DNA of 64,000 nucleotides from Luidia sarsii (lineage: Eukaryota; Echinodermata; Asteroidea; Paxillosida; Luidiidae), in contig OX465107.1 in the NCBI GenBank assembly GCA_949987565.1, positions 16,362,622 through 16,426,621 of the forward strand, read 5' to 3'. The notes under the pieces were generated by a model. The model searched no databases. It was not told the origin of the DNA and saw nothing but the letters and a program-made list of their open reading frames with translations. Within the stretch, counting starts at the first letter, position 1. Every line of letters starts with the position of its first letter. Shown one piece after another: positions 47,011-59,158 of the stretch. A program made the translations under genes and the position numbers.

Positions 47011-47241
47011 GGGAAATGTTAAATGATTATACTGTTCGTGACTTTGAGTATAACACACTCTTCAATCAACAAAGTGGTTCACTACACTGTTACGACATTA
47101 CATGCAGAAAAGCTGCATGGTTTCATATAATGTAAGTGGAGACACCAAAAAATGTTGCACGTTGGACCCCCCCTGGTTAATGGAATTACCCATAGGCCTA
47201 TATTATACACTACACTGTTTACACCATTACAAAATATGATG

Positions 47242-47377
47242 TTCTAAGGAAGCTCACTATAGTCAAATTGATGGCCAAGTGTTTCATTTCAGTCTCGGTG
47301 AAGGCTTCCTTCTAAGGAAGCTCACTATAGTCAAATTGATGGCCAAGTGTTTCATTTCAGTCTCGGTGAAGGCTTCC
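47242..47377. repeat. Two identical 68-bp tandem repeats
   Basis: TTCTAAGGAAGCTCACTATA starts at 47242 and 47310; the units appear identical over 68 bp, ending GAAGGCTTCC. A very recent duplication, or an assembly artefact. Confidence 0.95.
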
Positions 47378-47938
47378 CGGGTACGCGTGAGCATAATGAC
47401 GTGAGGCAGTGTCCAGATTTATTGGCTACAGGTGGAAATAACACTTTGAGTAGGAAATGGCCGCAGCCACAAGCCGGCATTCCATCAGCTCTAATTTGAA
47501 GCCGTAGCCAATGAACTTGGATGGGGGCATAACTTTCAATTAAATCCAGCCACAAGCCAGGCAACTGATCATGTGTATTCACGGTATAGTACTTTTGCGG
47601 GGACAGGCTGACTGCCAGGCATGGACAACTGCACACCAAATACCGTACTGGATGCTCACATTGTAGGCAAATTGTCAATTATGTTTGGTAATTCGCCAAA
47701 TGGTTTCAAATTGGTCAGTAAAAGTTGCCCGTGCTGCTGGGCCATCGTCCAGGTACTTTTAAGGGACTGCCAGTCCAGAGACATCCCTGTAGTATTGGTG
47801 AAGTCGCTGAGGTAAATAAGTGGCGGGCTTGCGGCCAGGCAGTATCCTGGGAGGGAAAGCACCCCTTTATCATGATCAGAGAATGACAGAGCTTCCCGCA
47901 TGGCAAATTCAATAACGTGCAGCAATCTATTTGCATTC

Positions 47939-48310
47939 CAAGAGAGAGGGAGAGGGAGAAGGAGATATGGGAGAGAGAGACATGGAGATAGAGAGAGGGA
48001 GGGAGAGGGAGGGAGAGGGAGAGAGATAGAGAGAGAGAGAGAGAGTGAGAGAGAAAGAGAGAGAGAGAGGAGAGAGAGGAGAGAGAGAGAGGAGAGAGGA
48101 GAGAGAGGAGACAGAGAGAGAGGGGGGAGCGAGAGAGAGAGAGAGAGATCTATAGAGAGAGCAATAGAGAGTGAGAGAGAGAGAGAGCAAGAGAGAGAGG
48201 GAGAGAAGGGATAGAAGGGGGAGAGAGAGAGGAGGGGTGAGAGAAAAAGCATGAAGAGAGAGGGTGAGAGAGATGGAAAGGGGGAGAGAGGGGAGTATAA
48301 AGAGAGGGGA
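47939..48310. repeat. (GA)n-rich microsatellite
   Basis: GA with GGA and GGGA words on the plus strand; CU-rich in the transcript. Not next to a recognised exon. Confidence 0.95.
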
Positions 48311-49019
48311 GAGAGAAGGGGGTGACGCTATCTGCATGAAAGACCGTGCATGGTTGTAGTGTTGGGAGATTGACGTCATTCGTCTTGCAGTATTGAGAAA
48401 TAGAAGGAGCAAGTGGTCAAGTGAAAGAGGCATGCACAGTCAAGTTGAGGGGGAAGAGGGTGGACTAAATTCCACAATCCTACAAGGACATAAATATCCC
48501 AATTTATTTCAAACCATAATATGGTTTTCAAAGCACTTGAAATGCAGATCCAAAAATAGACAAAGTTTGGCGGCCAATGCTAAATAAAAATCTATGCTTT
48601 TAATGAGAAAATGTTGATCTGGACTGTCAAATTAATCAATTCTATTTCAAATGAATGAAGGCCACCTTTAGAGCAGAGGGTTTTTTTCTTGGAAGGGGGG
48701 GGAGGGCAGTTGAAATTGAAAAATTCATGAATTTGCTGGCCAAAAATGGGCCATTCATTAACTCATACATAAGTGGAAGTCTTTCCTGTGTGCACATTTC
48801 AGATTGGCGCAGCCCTGTCTATGGAGCCTAGTGCCCTGAAGATGGAGCCACGGGCGGGTACAGTTCCCAATGCAACGGGCCGCGTTGACTCTGCCTTGTT
48901 GCGTGCATGTTTGGACAATCATTATGGGTGCGGGAGAAATGTACACCTCGGGCAGAGAGGAAATGCTTCATGGTTTTTTTTCTCAGGCACTTGCATGCCC
49001 ATAGAGACGGAGTGAAAGA

Positions 49020-49020
49020 G

Positions 49021-49110
<90 letters not shown>

Positions 49111-49503
49111 AGAAAGAAGGAGACAGAGAGGATAGATAGATAGAGACAGAGAAGGAGAGAGAAAGAGAGAGGAAGAGAGGAGAGACAGAAAGGGTAGAGA
49201 GAGATAGAGAGAGAGAGAGAGAGAGGGGGGAGAGGGAGAAAGAGAGAAAGAGAGGGGAGAGGGGAGAGAGAGAGGGGGAGAGAGGAGAGAGAAAGAGAGT
49301 AAGAGAGAGGAGAGAGAGGGGGAGAGAGAAGAGAGAGAGAGAGAGAGGGGGAGAGAGGAGAGAGAAAGAGAGAAAGAGAGTAAGAGAGAGGAGAGAGAGG
49401 GGGAGAGAGAAGAGAGAGAGAGAGAGAGAGGGGGAGAGAGGAGAGAGGAGAGACAGAGAAGGTAGAGAGAGATAGAGAGCGAGAGAGAGACCGAGAGAGA
49501 GAG

Positions 49504-49552
<49 letters not shown>

Positions 49553-49558
49553 GAGGGG

Positions 49559-49589
<31 letters not shown>

Positions 49590-49600
49590 GGAGAGAGAGG
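49020..49600. repeat. (GA)n-rich microsatellite
   Basis: About 580 bases of GA with a repeated block of roughly 100 bp (GGGGGAGAGAGGAGAGAGAA and TAAGAGAGAGGAGAG words) around 49260-49440. CU-rich in the transcript. Confidence 0.96.
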
Positions 49601-49767
49601 AGGCAGGCAGGGATGCAGTGAGGCAGGGAGGGAGAGAGCAGGCTGTACATTTAAATGAGCACCATCATTGTGTTAACATATGATCCCCGATATCACTTTA
49701 AATCTGCATTAAATGAAAAAAGGAGTATACTTTGGGGAGAAAAGGAATCTTAATAAAAAAAAAAGAG

Positions 49768-49885
49768 AGCCTGATGTTTCACTCCTAGTTTGACCTTTCT
49801 CAAAGCCATTACCAAAATAATCTTCATCATTTGAGAAAGCTGCCACTAGGCACCAGGGCCTACTACTTGGATCAAATGCTCATAG
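49768..49885 (-). repeat. CGAAACGTC hairpin repeat, diverged double form
   Basis: CCTGATGTTTCACTCCTAGT and TTGACCTTTCTCAAAG, then an inverted ATTTGAGAAAGCTGCC and CTAGGCACCAGGGCC. Confidence 0.6.
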
Positions 49886-52394
49886 CAAAGGAAATTAAAT
49901 TGACTGCGGATGTCTCATCAGTTGATTAAAAATCACCAATTAATCATCCAACCAATCAATGCAGATTAGTGGAAATGTTTTAATGAATTTCTTCGATTGA
50001 TGACAGTTTCAATGTTGGTTATTAACCGGCTTTGAAACTAAAAACCCTTGATTATAAAAATTTGATAGTTACGGGGCTGGTTTGTGGCAAACAACCACCA
50101 GAATAAGGACTATACTAGTGTACATACTTTATTTTGCATAATCCAGTTTGAGTTATTCAGTGTACACATACTGTACATAGCACCTTACAGAGATTAGAGA
50201 AAAATTTAGAATAGTGCAGGAAAAAAATATTCTATGGTACATGACGGGGCCAGGGGGGGGGGGGGGGGTGACAGACACATCAGAGAACTCATAATAAATA
50301 ATATCAATCCGATCAATGGAGCTTTCTAACATACTGTACTTGATTACAATGAAAATAAAAATCCCGACAATTGAAATGGAAAGAATTTGTACCACTATCA
50401 ACTTAATTAATAATCATTGTTAACACTTATTAATTAATAAATCAACAATTTAAAATGGACTTGAATCAGGCCAAAAGAAAGGACAGTGACAAGATAATGC
50501 GAAACCCCCACGCTCACATTATTATTTTGCAAAGGTGAGTTCACACTGAAAGATATTCTAGAATGTGCCACTAGAGGGCGCTATTGCATTCTGAGAGACT
50601 CTCAGGTTGCAGAACACAAAATCGAGCTCCCATAGAGCACAGTACAAAAGCCCCCACTTCTGAGGCGAAAAATTCCAAACCCAAAAGTTTCTCAGGTCTT
50701 GTAAGTTGCAACTATACTCCAAATTGTAGATTGGACCTTCATCTCTCATTTGCTTTTAATTATGGTGTTCTTAGCCGAATGGATTTTCTGTTAATTAGGG
50801 GAGCCTACCCCCAGAAAAAAAACACCCCCGAAATGTGTAGGTGTCCAAGCCAAACACAAGCAGCCAGGGTAGGATTCAAACCTGCTGTCTACTGCAAAAA
50901 TCCAGTACAAATGCAAGGGATACATTCCCATTGCAGACATCCCAGGTGACACTCTGTGCTTTGGAAAAATATGTCAAGTAATGAGTGGTTGCCCGACTCA
51001 ATGCAGCCTATTTCTATAATTGGCCCTGGATGCTCAATGCTTCACCTAATTGACAACTCTTTTCTGCAGCCTATGCAATAGCAGTCATGCAATAGCATGC
51101 ACAGAAATGAGGCAGATTACCTCTGAGGCTCTAAAAATGGACCAAGGAAAGCTGCTGTAAATAAGTCAGCAAGGTAAGGGGAAAATTGGAGGCATTTTCC
51201 CTTGCTCAAAATTAGCGGCATTCAATAATAATTCACGATTGCCGCTCTCCCCCCAAGTCGAGGCATCGGATTAGGGGACCTCCTGATCTAGTGTGGCCTC
51301 CTTCCTCCTGATCTAGTATGCTCCTGGTTCTTCTCCAGGTTACTTTCTTTTAGCCCTCACCTTGACTTCCTTGAGTGGCCTTTTTGGGGCCTTGCGTTGG
51401 GGCGACTTTCAGTAAAAAAAAAATCAATAAATAAACCCAATGCAAGCCATCTGATTCCAAGAATCCAGCCTCCCCTCCCCCGTCTTCCCAGAGCTCAGTT
51501 TTGCCACACCGATGGCAAAACTGGCCTGAAAAACCCCTGACACTTTTTCGGATGGACTTTTGTCGCTCAAGCACAGCTCTAGCCAGCCAACTGATTCCTT
51601 CCGCCGCCAGGCGGCCCCCTTTTTGGTTTGTTTGTTTGTTTATTTTTTGCCTTCTAACTGTGGACAGAAAGGGAGTTCTCCTTTAGCTATGCAGCTGCAA
51701 ACTGGACCCAAATCGTGTAGATCCCCGAGGGACGGGAGTTAAATGGAAGAGCCACGAGTAAGAGGTTTAAAAAACAATGGAGGAGGGGGGGGAAGGGTGA
51801 GTTCACTTCTGATTCAATAACAACCTCTGGGAAAGCATACAAAAATTCAGCAGGTGCCGGGGAATCAAGAATTAGGATTTGCTCCTTTTGTTTGGGTCTT
51901 GTCTTTTATTGGGAGGGCTGCACTTGATTCAGATAAGTGATTAAAGAGTTAGATGTGAGATTCTGTGCTAGAAAAGAGGGAACCCGCCCCCCCCAAGGAA
52001 TCCTGAAAGACAAGATGACCTTCCGTTCGTCCGAGAGAGGAAAGTCAATAAGATCAACGGAGGTGAATCAGGCAGTATTAAGGAGCCTGAAGAACACTTG
52101 AAGTCAACCCCAATACAATTCTTTCTTTTATTTTGTCCCCGGAATCGGCTGGATACTCATTCTACGATTCTCCACAAGCCCATTCTCGGACAACTTCTGT
52201 TCTGACAATTGGTTTTTGATGCAAACGGATCCAGTTTGTTGTTAAGCTGGAATCGTTTAGGAGAGAATTGACTGAATTTGCAACACGAGAGGTGAACCCC
52301 CCCCCCCCCCGCCCTTCCCTACACCTTCAGAAAAATACAAAATTAGTCAGTTAGTGATCAAAAGCTTCCGACTGACACCCCTCCAGCAAACACA

Positions 52395-52820
52395 GCGTTC
52401 ACACTTGATCCCGCAAGGAGGATCAGATCACGCAAGGGCGATCAAAGGGCGATCAAAGGGCGATCAACGCAAGTGTGAACGCTTGCGCGATCAGGATCAG
52501 ATCCCGGGATCTGATCCTCCTTTTGGGAAGGATCAGACCCGGGTCTGATCCCGCATGCGACCACATCCGGCCCATGACTGGCAAAAACGCGTGAAAGCAA
52601 GACTGGGTGTACATGTATGTGTTTATGTGTTTCGCGCATCATGGCCGTGCTGACGTTCTACTGCGCATGACTAGTGACCTACGTGGATAACCTTTGGAGA
52701 GCGTTTCCGCTGCTCAATGCACGATCAATGCAGGATCAGGATCCGGTGTGAACGCAGCACTGGATCAGATCCTCCGTGACCGCAGGATCTGATCCTCCTT
52801 GCCGGATCAAGTGTGAACGC
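52395..52820. mobile_element. Palindromic element with GCGTTCACACTTGATC ends
   Basis: Left GCGTTCACACTTGATCCCGC and right GGATCAAGTGTGAACGC are inverted. Many AGGATCAGATC words in both orientations lie in between. No coding capacity. About 426 bp. Confidence 0.9.
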
Positions 52821-52844
52821 AGTGAAAGAGAGTGGACTATTTGG

Positions 52845-52945
52845 GATGGCCACCACCTAAGGGATGGATAGCTAAGATGTTAGAGAGCTAGCGCATCAAA
52901 CCTGAAGCTTGGTTTCAAAGTTCAGTTCTTTCCGATTTTCTCTGC
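52845..52945 (+). mobile_element. Type A SINE fragment, strongly diverged
   Basis: GGCCACCACCTAAGGGATGG and ATAGCTAAGATGTTAGAGAG correspond to the A-box region; GGTTTCAAAGTTCAG is a degraded B box. Confidence 0.55.
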
Positions 52946-53359
52946 TCTTTAAAATGGTGTGGGGACTAGCCCAGTGAAGGGTGAAGGCGGGAACAATGGA
53001 TGCTCAAGAGTGTTGGTCAATTGGTTTCCGGGGGTTTTTACTGGACAGAGTCTGCGACAGGCCAGACCGTCTAAATGTGAGGATGGTAGAGAGCTGCCCC
53101 AGGGAGATGCACACACACTGTATACAACAGCGCCCTCGCTGGTGGCAGTTTTGTGCTTCACACACTTTCCATGCCACCCTGCCACTGTCCTGGCCATGCT
53201 GTTCCCCAAACAAGAATAAAGCCTACACCTTGATCAGAGCACAAACAAGTATTCAAAGTGGTCTTATATTAGTTGTTGAGCAGTTTTCCCCTCACTAATC
53301 CGAACCCCACGGGTTCACCGGTCGCCACATAAAGAAGTGCACCAGGCTCAGGCACTTAC

Positions 53360-53455
53360 ATCGTCTGAAGTTCTTGATAGAGATCCGTTTCTTCAGCTGC
53401 CTCATCCGGCTGGCCGGGCCACTCTTCTGGCCGTTCACCTCGGCGTGGGCATCGC
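53360..53455 (-). CDS. CDK14: PFTAIRE kinase, N-terminal exon E1 (basic segment)
   Basis: This 96-bp exon is preceded on the minus strand by a strong T-rich tract and an AG acceptor (56 of 60 reads GAAG). It ends at an excellent GTAAGT donor. The chosen frame contains MRQLKKRISIKNFRR, which resembles the basic MKKLRRTLS-type start of CDK14 and CDK16 proteins, where phosphorylation and 14-3-3 binding are known in the family. Both ends are phase 1. Translation could start in an upstream exon or at the internal Met of MRQLKK, although that ATG has C at -3. A second frame is also open, so the frame choice rests on the basic-motif resemblance. The end phase does not match the next recognised exon, so at least one exon is probably missing between them. 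Confidence 0.55.
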
Positions 53456-53610
53456 CTTCACAAGAAAAAAGAAAAAGACAACACCAGGAAGCAATCAAGA
53501 ACTCGTCCGACCAAGTTAAGCCCCCACGTCTTCGCTCTTGAAGAAGCTTGTCACAGTTTTCTGGTGGAATTTCTTTGTCTTTGAGTATATCTCACGAAAC
53601 ACAGAAAACT

Positions 53611-53802
53611 TTGACTGGACCAGGGTCCAGATCTCTGGACTCCAGTTTTGTGTACAAGTGCTCCTTTCCATCTGAGCAATCCAGCCCTTAGATGGTGGCC
53701 TTAGATGTACATGTACAGTAGTTACCGTAAGTAGGTGCCAGGGTGGGGGCGTCAGCCAGAAGCATTCAACCACTAACTGCAGTAAATCTCCAGGGATCAC
53801 AC
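53611..53802 (-). mobile_element. Composite tRNA-derived SINE, type A (degraded boxes)
   Basis: On the minus strand GTGATCCCTGGAGATTTACT, GGTTGAATGCTTCTGGC, GCCCCCACCCTGGC, GGCCACCATCTAAGGGCTGG, then a weakened A/B region. It lies just upstream of exon E1. Confidence 0.75.
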
Positions 53803-54248
53803 AACCCTGCTTTCATTCAAATGCAAACAGCCAATGCAAAACAGCAATCAAAGTCAAACAATTTTTTTTACTTGACCGGGATTTGAACTTGAGACCTCAA
53901 ACAAGGAAACTGGCTGTCAATATTGACTTTTTTCATGAGGCAATGTAAAAAAAAGCCAAACAAAATTTAATCAAGCCTTTTCTCTCTTCCATTGTTTGGC
54001 ATTATTGTGTGGTGTACAACTGTAAGTCTGGACTCGGGATGATTCAGCTAAAAGAATATTGATTCATGCAATCCGCAATTTGTGGAGAGAGTTTTTTTCA
54101 AAAATATGTGTAATGTGCATTATGGGCTTTATGGCAATGTCACACACTTCCTGCCATGGACTAATACTATTTTTACATGCCAACTTCCTCCATTTAAGAA
54201 AACATGCTCCACATGGCATAACATCCTGCCCATCCCTCCATTAAATGA

Positions 54249-54434
54249 CGGTGACACCATGTAACATATCCCTTTTGAGAGGGAGTGTGGCTCTGAAAAG
54301 AGCCAGTAACTCATTGTTTTGGGCATTGTGTACTCTGCCCATCGTCAGCAGTGACGTTGTGTAGTATACACTGCCTGAGACGTTGAGTTCAGGCTCTTTT
54401 CAGAGACACACTCCCTCTCAAAACGGTGTCACCG
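54249..54434. mobile_element. Inverted-repeat element with GGTGTCACCG ends
   Basis: CGGTGACACC at 54249 and GGTGTCACCG at 54425 enclose inner arms TTTTGAGAGGGAGTGTGGCT and CACACTCCCTCTCAAAA. GGTGTCACCGCAAACC with downstream CCATGCAA also occurs near 17698. Confidence 0.8.
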
Positions 54435-55340
54435 CAAACCTTCCTCTTGGTACTTCTACCATGCAAATCTTATCATCCCTACACAGGAAAATGTAGGGGG
54501 GGAGGGTGCATGATCTTTTTTCCTAAAACATGTCGGAAGTACACAGTCAACACATGAAATAAGGTCTAGCAAATCAGAACAACGAACAAACCCCTTGCAA
54601 TGGAAAGGAAAGAGGTTGCAAACACCCAAGTTAAATGTGCACTAACGGGGTTTCTAAAAAAAAGCTGTTATCAAAACTAGTACTATCAACAGGAAATTAA
54701 GCATGTCTGGTCACAGGGCACTTTGCATTTGTTTGGCGCTTCAAACAGACCATAAAAAAACTGAATGTACTCTTGATCTATTTTGAAACTTCCTTCAAAA
54801 TGGGCCGGGATATTTGGGTTAGATTTTCTTTTTGTCCAAGCCTGACAATTAAACTGCCTCGTCACAATGTCCACGTCCCTAGATATATTTAATATTTTTT
54901 GTTTTCTGTCATTCAATCAGTTTGGACAGAAACTACCGGTACTTTCGTCTGGGCAATCCTGTGGGAGTTAATTAGATGTTGTTTCTGTTATTGTTGTTGT
55001 TTGTTTGTCTGTTTGTTGTTGTTGTTGTTTTTTGGGGGGATTTATTTATTTCTGTTTTCCACTTTATTCTTACCGGTACTTGTGTGCTGTGATATGAATG
55101 CTGTACATGTATCCCAAAAAATGAAATAAAATCCCTCTGGTGAGCATCGGTCATTATTGTCTGTGCAGTTGTTTTTGAGCAAACTTGTCGAAAATGTCGG
55201 TGCTTGCCTTCAGTTAAACACCACCACCCCCCCCCCCTGTTGTGTCATGTCAGGCCACCAGTGAACAAAATCAGGTGGCCCAGTGGATACTATGGTGGCC
55301 CAGCAGGACAGAATCATGCAAACTGATAACTTCTATTATG

Positions 55341-55430
55341 ATAGACAAAAATGTTGCAAACTGCTTACTGACTAAAATTACCAAAATGCAAATCTTTAAA
55401 TTTAGTGGGCCTGACGTTTCGATCCTAGCA
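55341..55430 (-). repeat. CGAAACGTC hairpin repeat, truncated
   Basis: ATGTTGCAAACTGCTTACTG to GACGTTTCGATCCTAGCA; cut before the second hairpin. Confidence 0.85.
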
Positions 55431-55461
55431 GATGTCTGTCAGTTAATGGTTATTAAATACT

Positions 55462-55562
55462 TCTAAGGGCTGGACAGCTCAGATTGTATCGTGGTATTAA
55501 GAGCAGTGGTATATAAACCCTTAGGTCTCGGGTTCAATTCCCTGATCTGTCAAATTTTCTTT
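55462..55562 (+). mobile_element. Type A SINE, tRNA-like half
   Basis: AAGGGCTGGACAGCTCAGAT, GTATTAAGAGCAGTGGTATA, B box GGTTCAATTCC, then CTGTCAAATTTTCTTTAC as in other copies. Confidence 0.75.
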
Positions 55563-56698
55563 ACCACATTTTCTTCTCCTCTAGACCTAAGCTTTGAGAA
55601 GCCAGTGGCCAGTAGGTGGCCCGTGGCCATATTCAGTGGCCACTGACCGGTCAGGCCACTGACACTGTTCAAATCGAGCCCCCTGATGCATGCACATTAT
55701 CATCACAGCTGGTTTTCTAATTAAAGTACATGTACATCTCTAATTAGCCCAAAGGCAGATATTACAACTACGTGTACCACACACACTTCTCCTTTTTTCT
55801 TCCTTTGATATTTATTACTTTGCCAGATGAAGATAGAGCAGATTCAGGTGCCCTACGTACTACGTAGGCCCATTCTGAATGTCCACAGACATGCACGACA
55901 AGTACACCACATATTTATGTATAATATGTACAAGAACATTCTCAGCAATGCAAGCAATAAATTTCTGGGGGGAAAAAATCAGACAATGACATAACGGAAA
56001 GTTAATTGCATTCTGATAGATTTCATTATACCTCATCTTTGCATTCAATGTGCAGTGCACATGACTGTGTACAAGTATTACATATACTAAACATAATACG
56101 TACAACACCTCGGTATTTGGCATAAACCTGACTACTAATGTACTGTGAGTACATGTACATGTACCGTAGGTGAACCTGTGCACGTGCACGCAGTCATGCA
56201 CATGAACAAACTGTAAAGTGGTCTTCACTTGCTCAAATACGCAGAGAAATCGCAGCAAAGCAAAGTACACACCTGGGTAATTTCCAGACCCGAGTCACCT
56301 CTGGGCATTTTCACGAAAATGCTGTAAAACACACAACACAATTCCTGCTGGTCATAGATGAGTAAATAAGTCTGAAAATATTTTTTCAACGAAGACTCTG
56401 ACTGTTTCTTGTTTTGGTCATCCAATATGACTTGATATTTGTAAAAAAAATCACATCGACCTATCTCACTGCATGAACATTATCATTTTGCACATCGGGT
56501 ATGTACAATGTACATGTAGTGTACTGTAAATTACGCCTATGCCCAATTTGTGTAGGTGTGGAACATTTTGGTAAGCCACTGCGTTATGTGTGTGTGCTGG
56601 AGTGATATCCTTATCATCGTAAAGGAATTAGCGCTATCAGTTCTACTCTAAACAATAATGGAAGTTCCCTGCTTCCAGTTGTTTTCATTTCAGTGAGT

Positions 56699-56742
56699 GC
56701 GTGTGTGTGTGTGTGTGTATGTGTGTGGGGGGGGGGGGGGTT
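56699..56742. repeat. (GT)n plus G12 run
   Basis: Alternating GT with one TA interruption followed by a G run. A similar GT-plus-G arrangement recurs at 57348-57380. Confidence 0.95.
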
Positions 56743-57075
56743 GTATGCCTGCAGTTTCCTGGACAGACTCAGCTTGCATGTGTTTCAATTATCTGGCGGA
56801 CAGACAAGACACGCTCACAGGACATGACCGGAAAACTTGGAAGAAACCAAAACAGAAAAGGGCATTGGACATGTTCAAACACGCTAGTGCGAAAGTGCAA
56901 AGGTCTTGTCAGTCAAATGCAATGGTCTATACATGAATGGTTTGTATATACCATACCTCATGAAATATACATCTCTTTTGAACCCCCCCCCCTAAAAAAC
57001 AAAAAAAAAGGATTGAGAGATACTTTTGGTAATGGGCCAACCAGAACTACAACATCGATGTCAATGTCATACCGG

Positions 57076-57292
57076 TAGCTGCCAACCTATCTTAATGGAA
57101 ATCAGGAATACAAAGCTGCTAAAAAAAAAGGAGGAAATTCACAGAGAAAACTACATAGGAATGCGTGCGTACACAATGTATTTCCAAGCCAGAAATCGGA
57201 ATCTGTTGTCAAGAGCTTTTAAAATGTGATACAATTACAATTTGACCAAAACAGAGGAATGATACCTCCAAAATAGGGACGGTTGGCAGCTA
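57076..57292. mobile_element. TAGCTGCCAACC-ended element, 217-bp form
   Basis: TAGCTGCCAACCTATCTTAA to GACGGTTGGCAGCTA. It is shorter than the 548-bp copy at 38316-38863 and mostly lacks that copy's left internal part. Confidence 0.88.
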
Positions 57293-57580
57293 AGCAATGT
57301 GTGCTGAGGCCATGGAATCATTAGAGTGTAGCCCATTAAAAATCAGTTGTGTGTGTGTGTGTGTCGGGGGGGGGGGGGGTTGAGCCACCATGTAAACCAC
57401 TGATACCAGCAGTGATATTAAACCTCCTTGCTCTATGAACCTAAAAATACTTTGGGAACTGGCATTTGATGAACATGCAGAGCAGGCAATGCTGTCCTAT
57501 ACTGTAGTTATGAGACTTACAAGGGGAGCTTTCTTCAATTGAGCGTTGAAAGTACACATACCGGTACACAGTCACTTTGG

Positions 57581-57974
57581 GGCCGTTTCCAGTTTCCTCT
57601 ACACCAAATAGGCCTAAACGCGATTATTTGGATCGCGATTTGAATCGCGATTCAAACTCCACTTGTTGTCATGTGTGGACACAATAACCGCGATTAGTAG
57701 TGGGATTTGAATCCCGATTCGTACTCTACCAAGAGTGAGACTCCTTCAAATAATCACGTTTATTTGCGGTGCAGTGTGTGTGGGAATGCTCCACTGTTTA
57801 TATGTCTCCTTGCGTGGGCCATCTTCAACTACACACCCACCATTTTGACCACAACTGCAAACCACAATCGGCTCACGATTTGTTGGCCTGTGTGGACACT
57901 GGACACAACCAATAAAAACCTGTTTTTTTTAATCGCAATTCAAATCGCGATTATTTTCATAGTGGGAAAAGCCC
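57581..57974. mobile_element. GGCCGTTTCC-ended element with nested GCGATT palindromes
   Basis: Ends GGCCGTTTCCAGT and AGTGGGAAAAGCCC. The inside has repeated inverted words (GGATCGCGATTTGAATCGCG, TTGAATCGCGATTCAAA type). No coding capacity. Confidence 0.8.
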
Positions 57975-59158
57975 TACAGACACACACAAAGAACCGGCTC
58001 CCATCCTTCTTGCATTTGCATCCAGCGAGTCTACTCCATAATAGACTTTGAAGCTTCTTCAACAGACAAATGGCAAACATATTCCCACAGCAGGTAAGAG
58101 TGGTTTGAGCGGAGGGGGAGGGATGAGGAGGGAAAGGAAGGATCCTGGGAGACCCACACTATCTTTGTCCATTTGTGCTGTGGGGAAACAAACAGAACTT
58201 GGCTCGACCAAATGAGACGGGATTGTTTTGTAATGATGGGAAAAAAAAACACAAGCACTTTTTCACTGGGGCACGTAAGCACACAGACAAAACTTAAAGG
58301 AGAAAGTTAGAGCTTGAGCCAGAAACAAGAGAGGGAGACACAAAAGTGAGACACACTCGAGCACTGTGTGACATTTCAAAGAAGTCATCGGGGATGTTTA
58401 CAGTGCATACTGTACGTGTGGACCTCCGAATTTGAGTCTTGCATAGGCTTGCAGCCAGTTCGCCGGGCGATAATATTATTATGCGTGATGTAAACAAACT
58501 AGCCACGGATTAGTTTGTTCGCCATTTCTCGGGAGGTAATTGACCACTGCATGTCCCTCATCAAATCCACTACCGGGGGTTTTGTGAAATGTTTTCAGAG
58601 TCAAGCGTACCCCCCAAAAAAAAAAAAAAAAACGCAACCGCTGGCCATCTTATCTAACAATCAGCCGTAGTGCCCTGTGCCTCTCACCTCGCGTTCCCTC
58701 GGGAAATGTCATTCAATACCAGACACTCGCCCATCTCCAAACAGCGTCTTGTTATGAAATAATCAGATATCTTTTAATGCGATGTATTTTTGGAATTGAT
58801 CATGCTAATTTAACCAAAAAAAGGCAAAATATTATGACACCCACCTATTCCAAAGAGATAATTTGGTCCGCAGCCATCCCACACAGAAAACCTGACTAAA
58901 TAATACGATCTGGCAGTGAGCTCTGTCCAGACTTAGCGACGTTCACTATGGCAAAATATGAGGGCAATAACCTGCAGTAAATCTATTTTTTTAAACAAGG
59001 AAAAGGAAAACTGACTGGAAATGTTTGCAAAAACAAAATTGCAAAGGAAATTTGACTGGACTGGAATTTTTGGGGGACAAATTTTCCCGACAACAACAAG
59101 GCAACAATTGCTAAATGTGGAAACATGCTCTCACTGAAAAAAACCCAAAGCACCTAAA

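Larger units (their letters stand above)
27438..53359 (-). other. CDK14: Intron region E1-E2, 26 kb, probably hiding another exon
   Basis: Dominated by mobile elements and microsatellites listed separately. Exon phases (phase 1 out of E1, phase 0 into E2) indicate that at least one further exon lies here, or that E1 and E2 belong to different transcripts. I did not recognise it. GC-richer islands at about 33420-33710 and 45310-45620 could hold exons or regulatory DNA but show no recognised protein. Confidence 0.6.

Noticed and set aside
47352..48252. Two consecutive minus-strand open frames ending in a CT tract, considered as the missing E1-E2 exon
   Set aside because: A possible acceptor (CTCCCAG/GATAC) would join the T of E1 to GA and create a stop codon, the possible donor (AT/GTGAGC) has the wrong phase for E2, and the protein is not recognisable.
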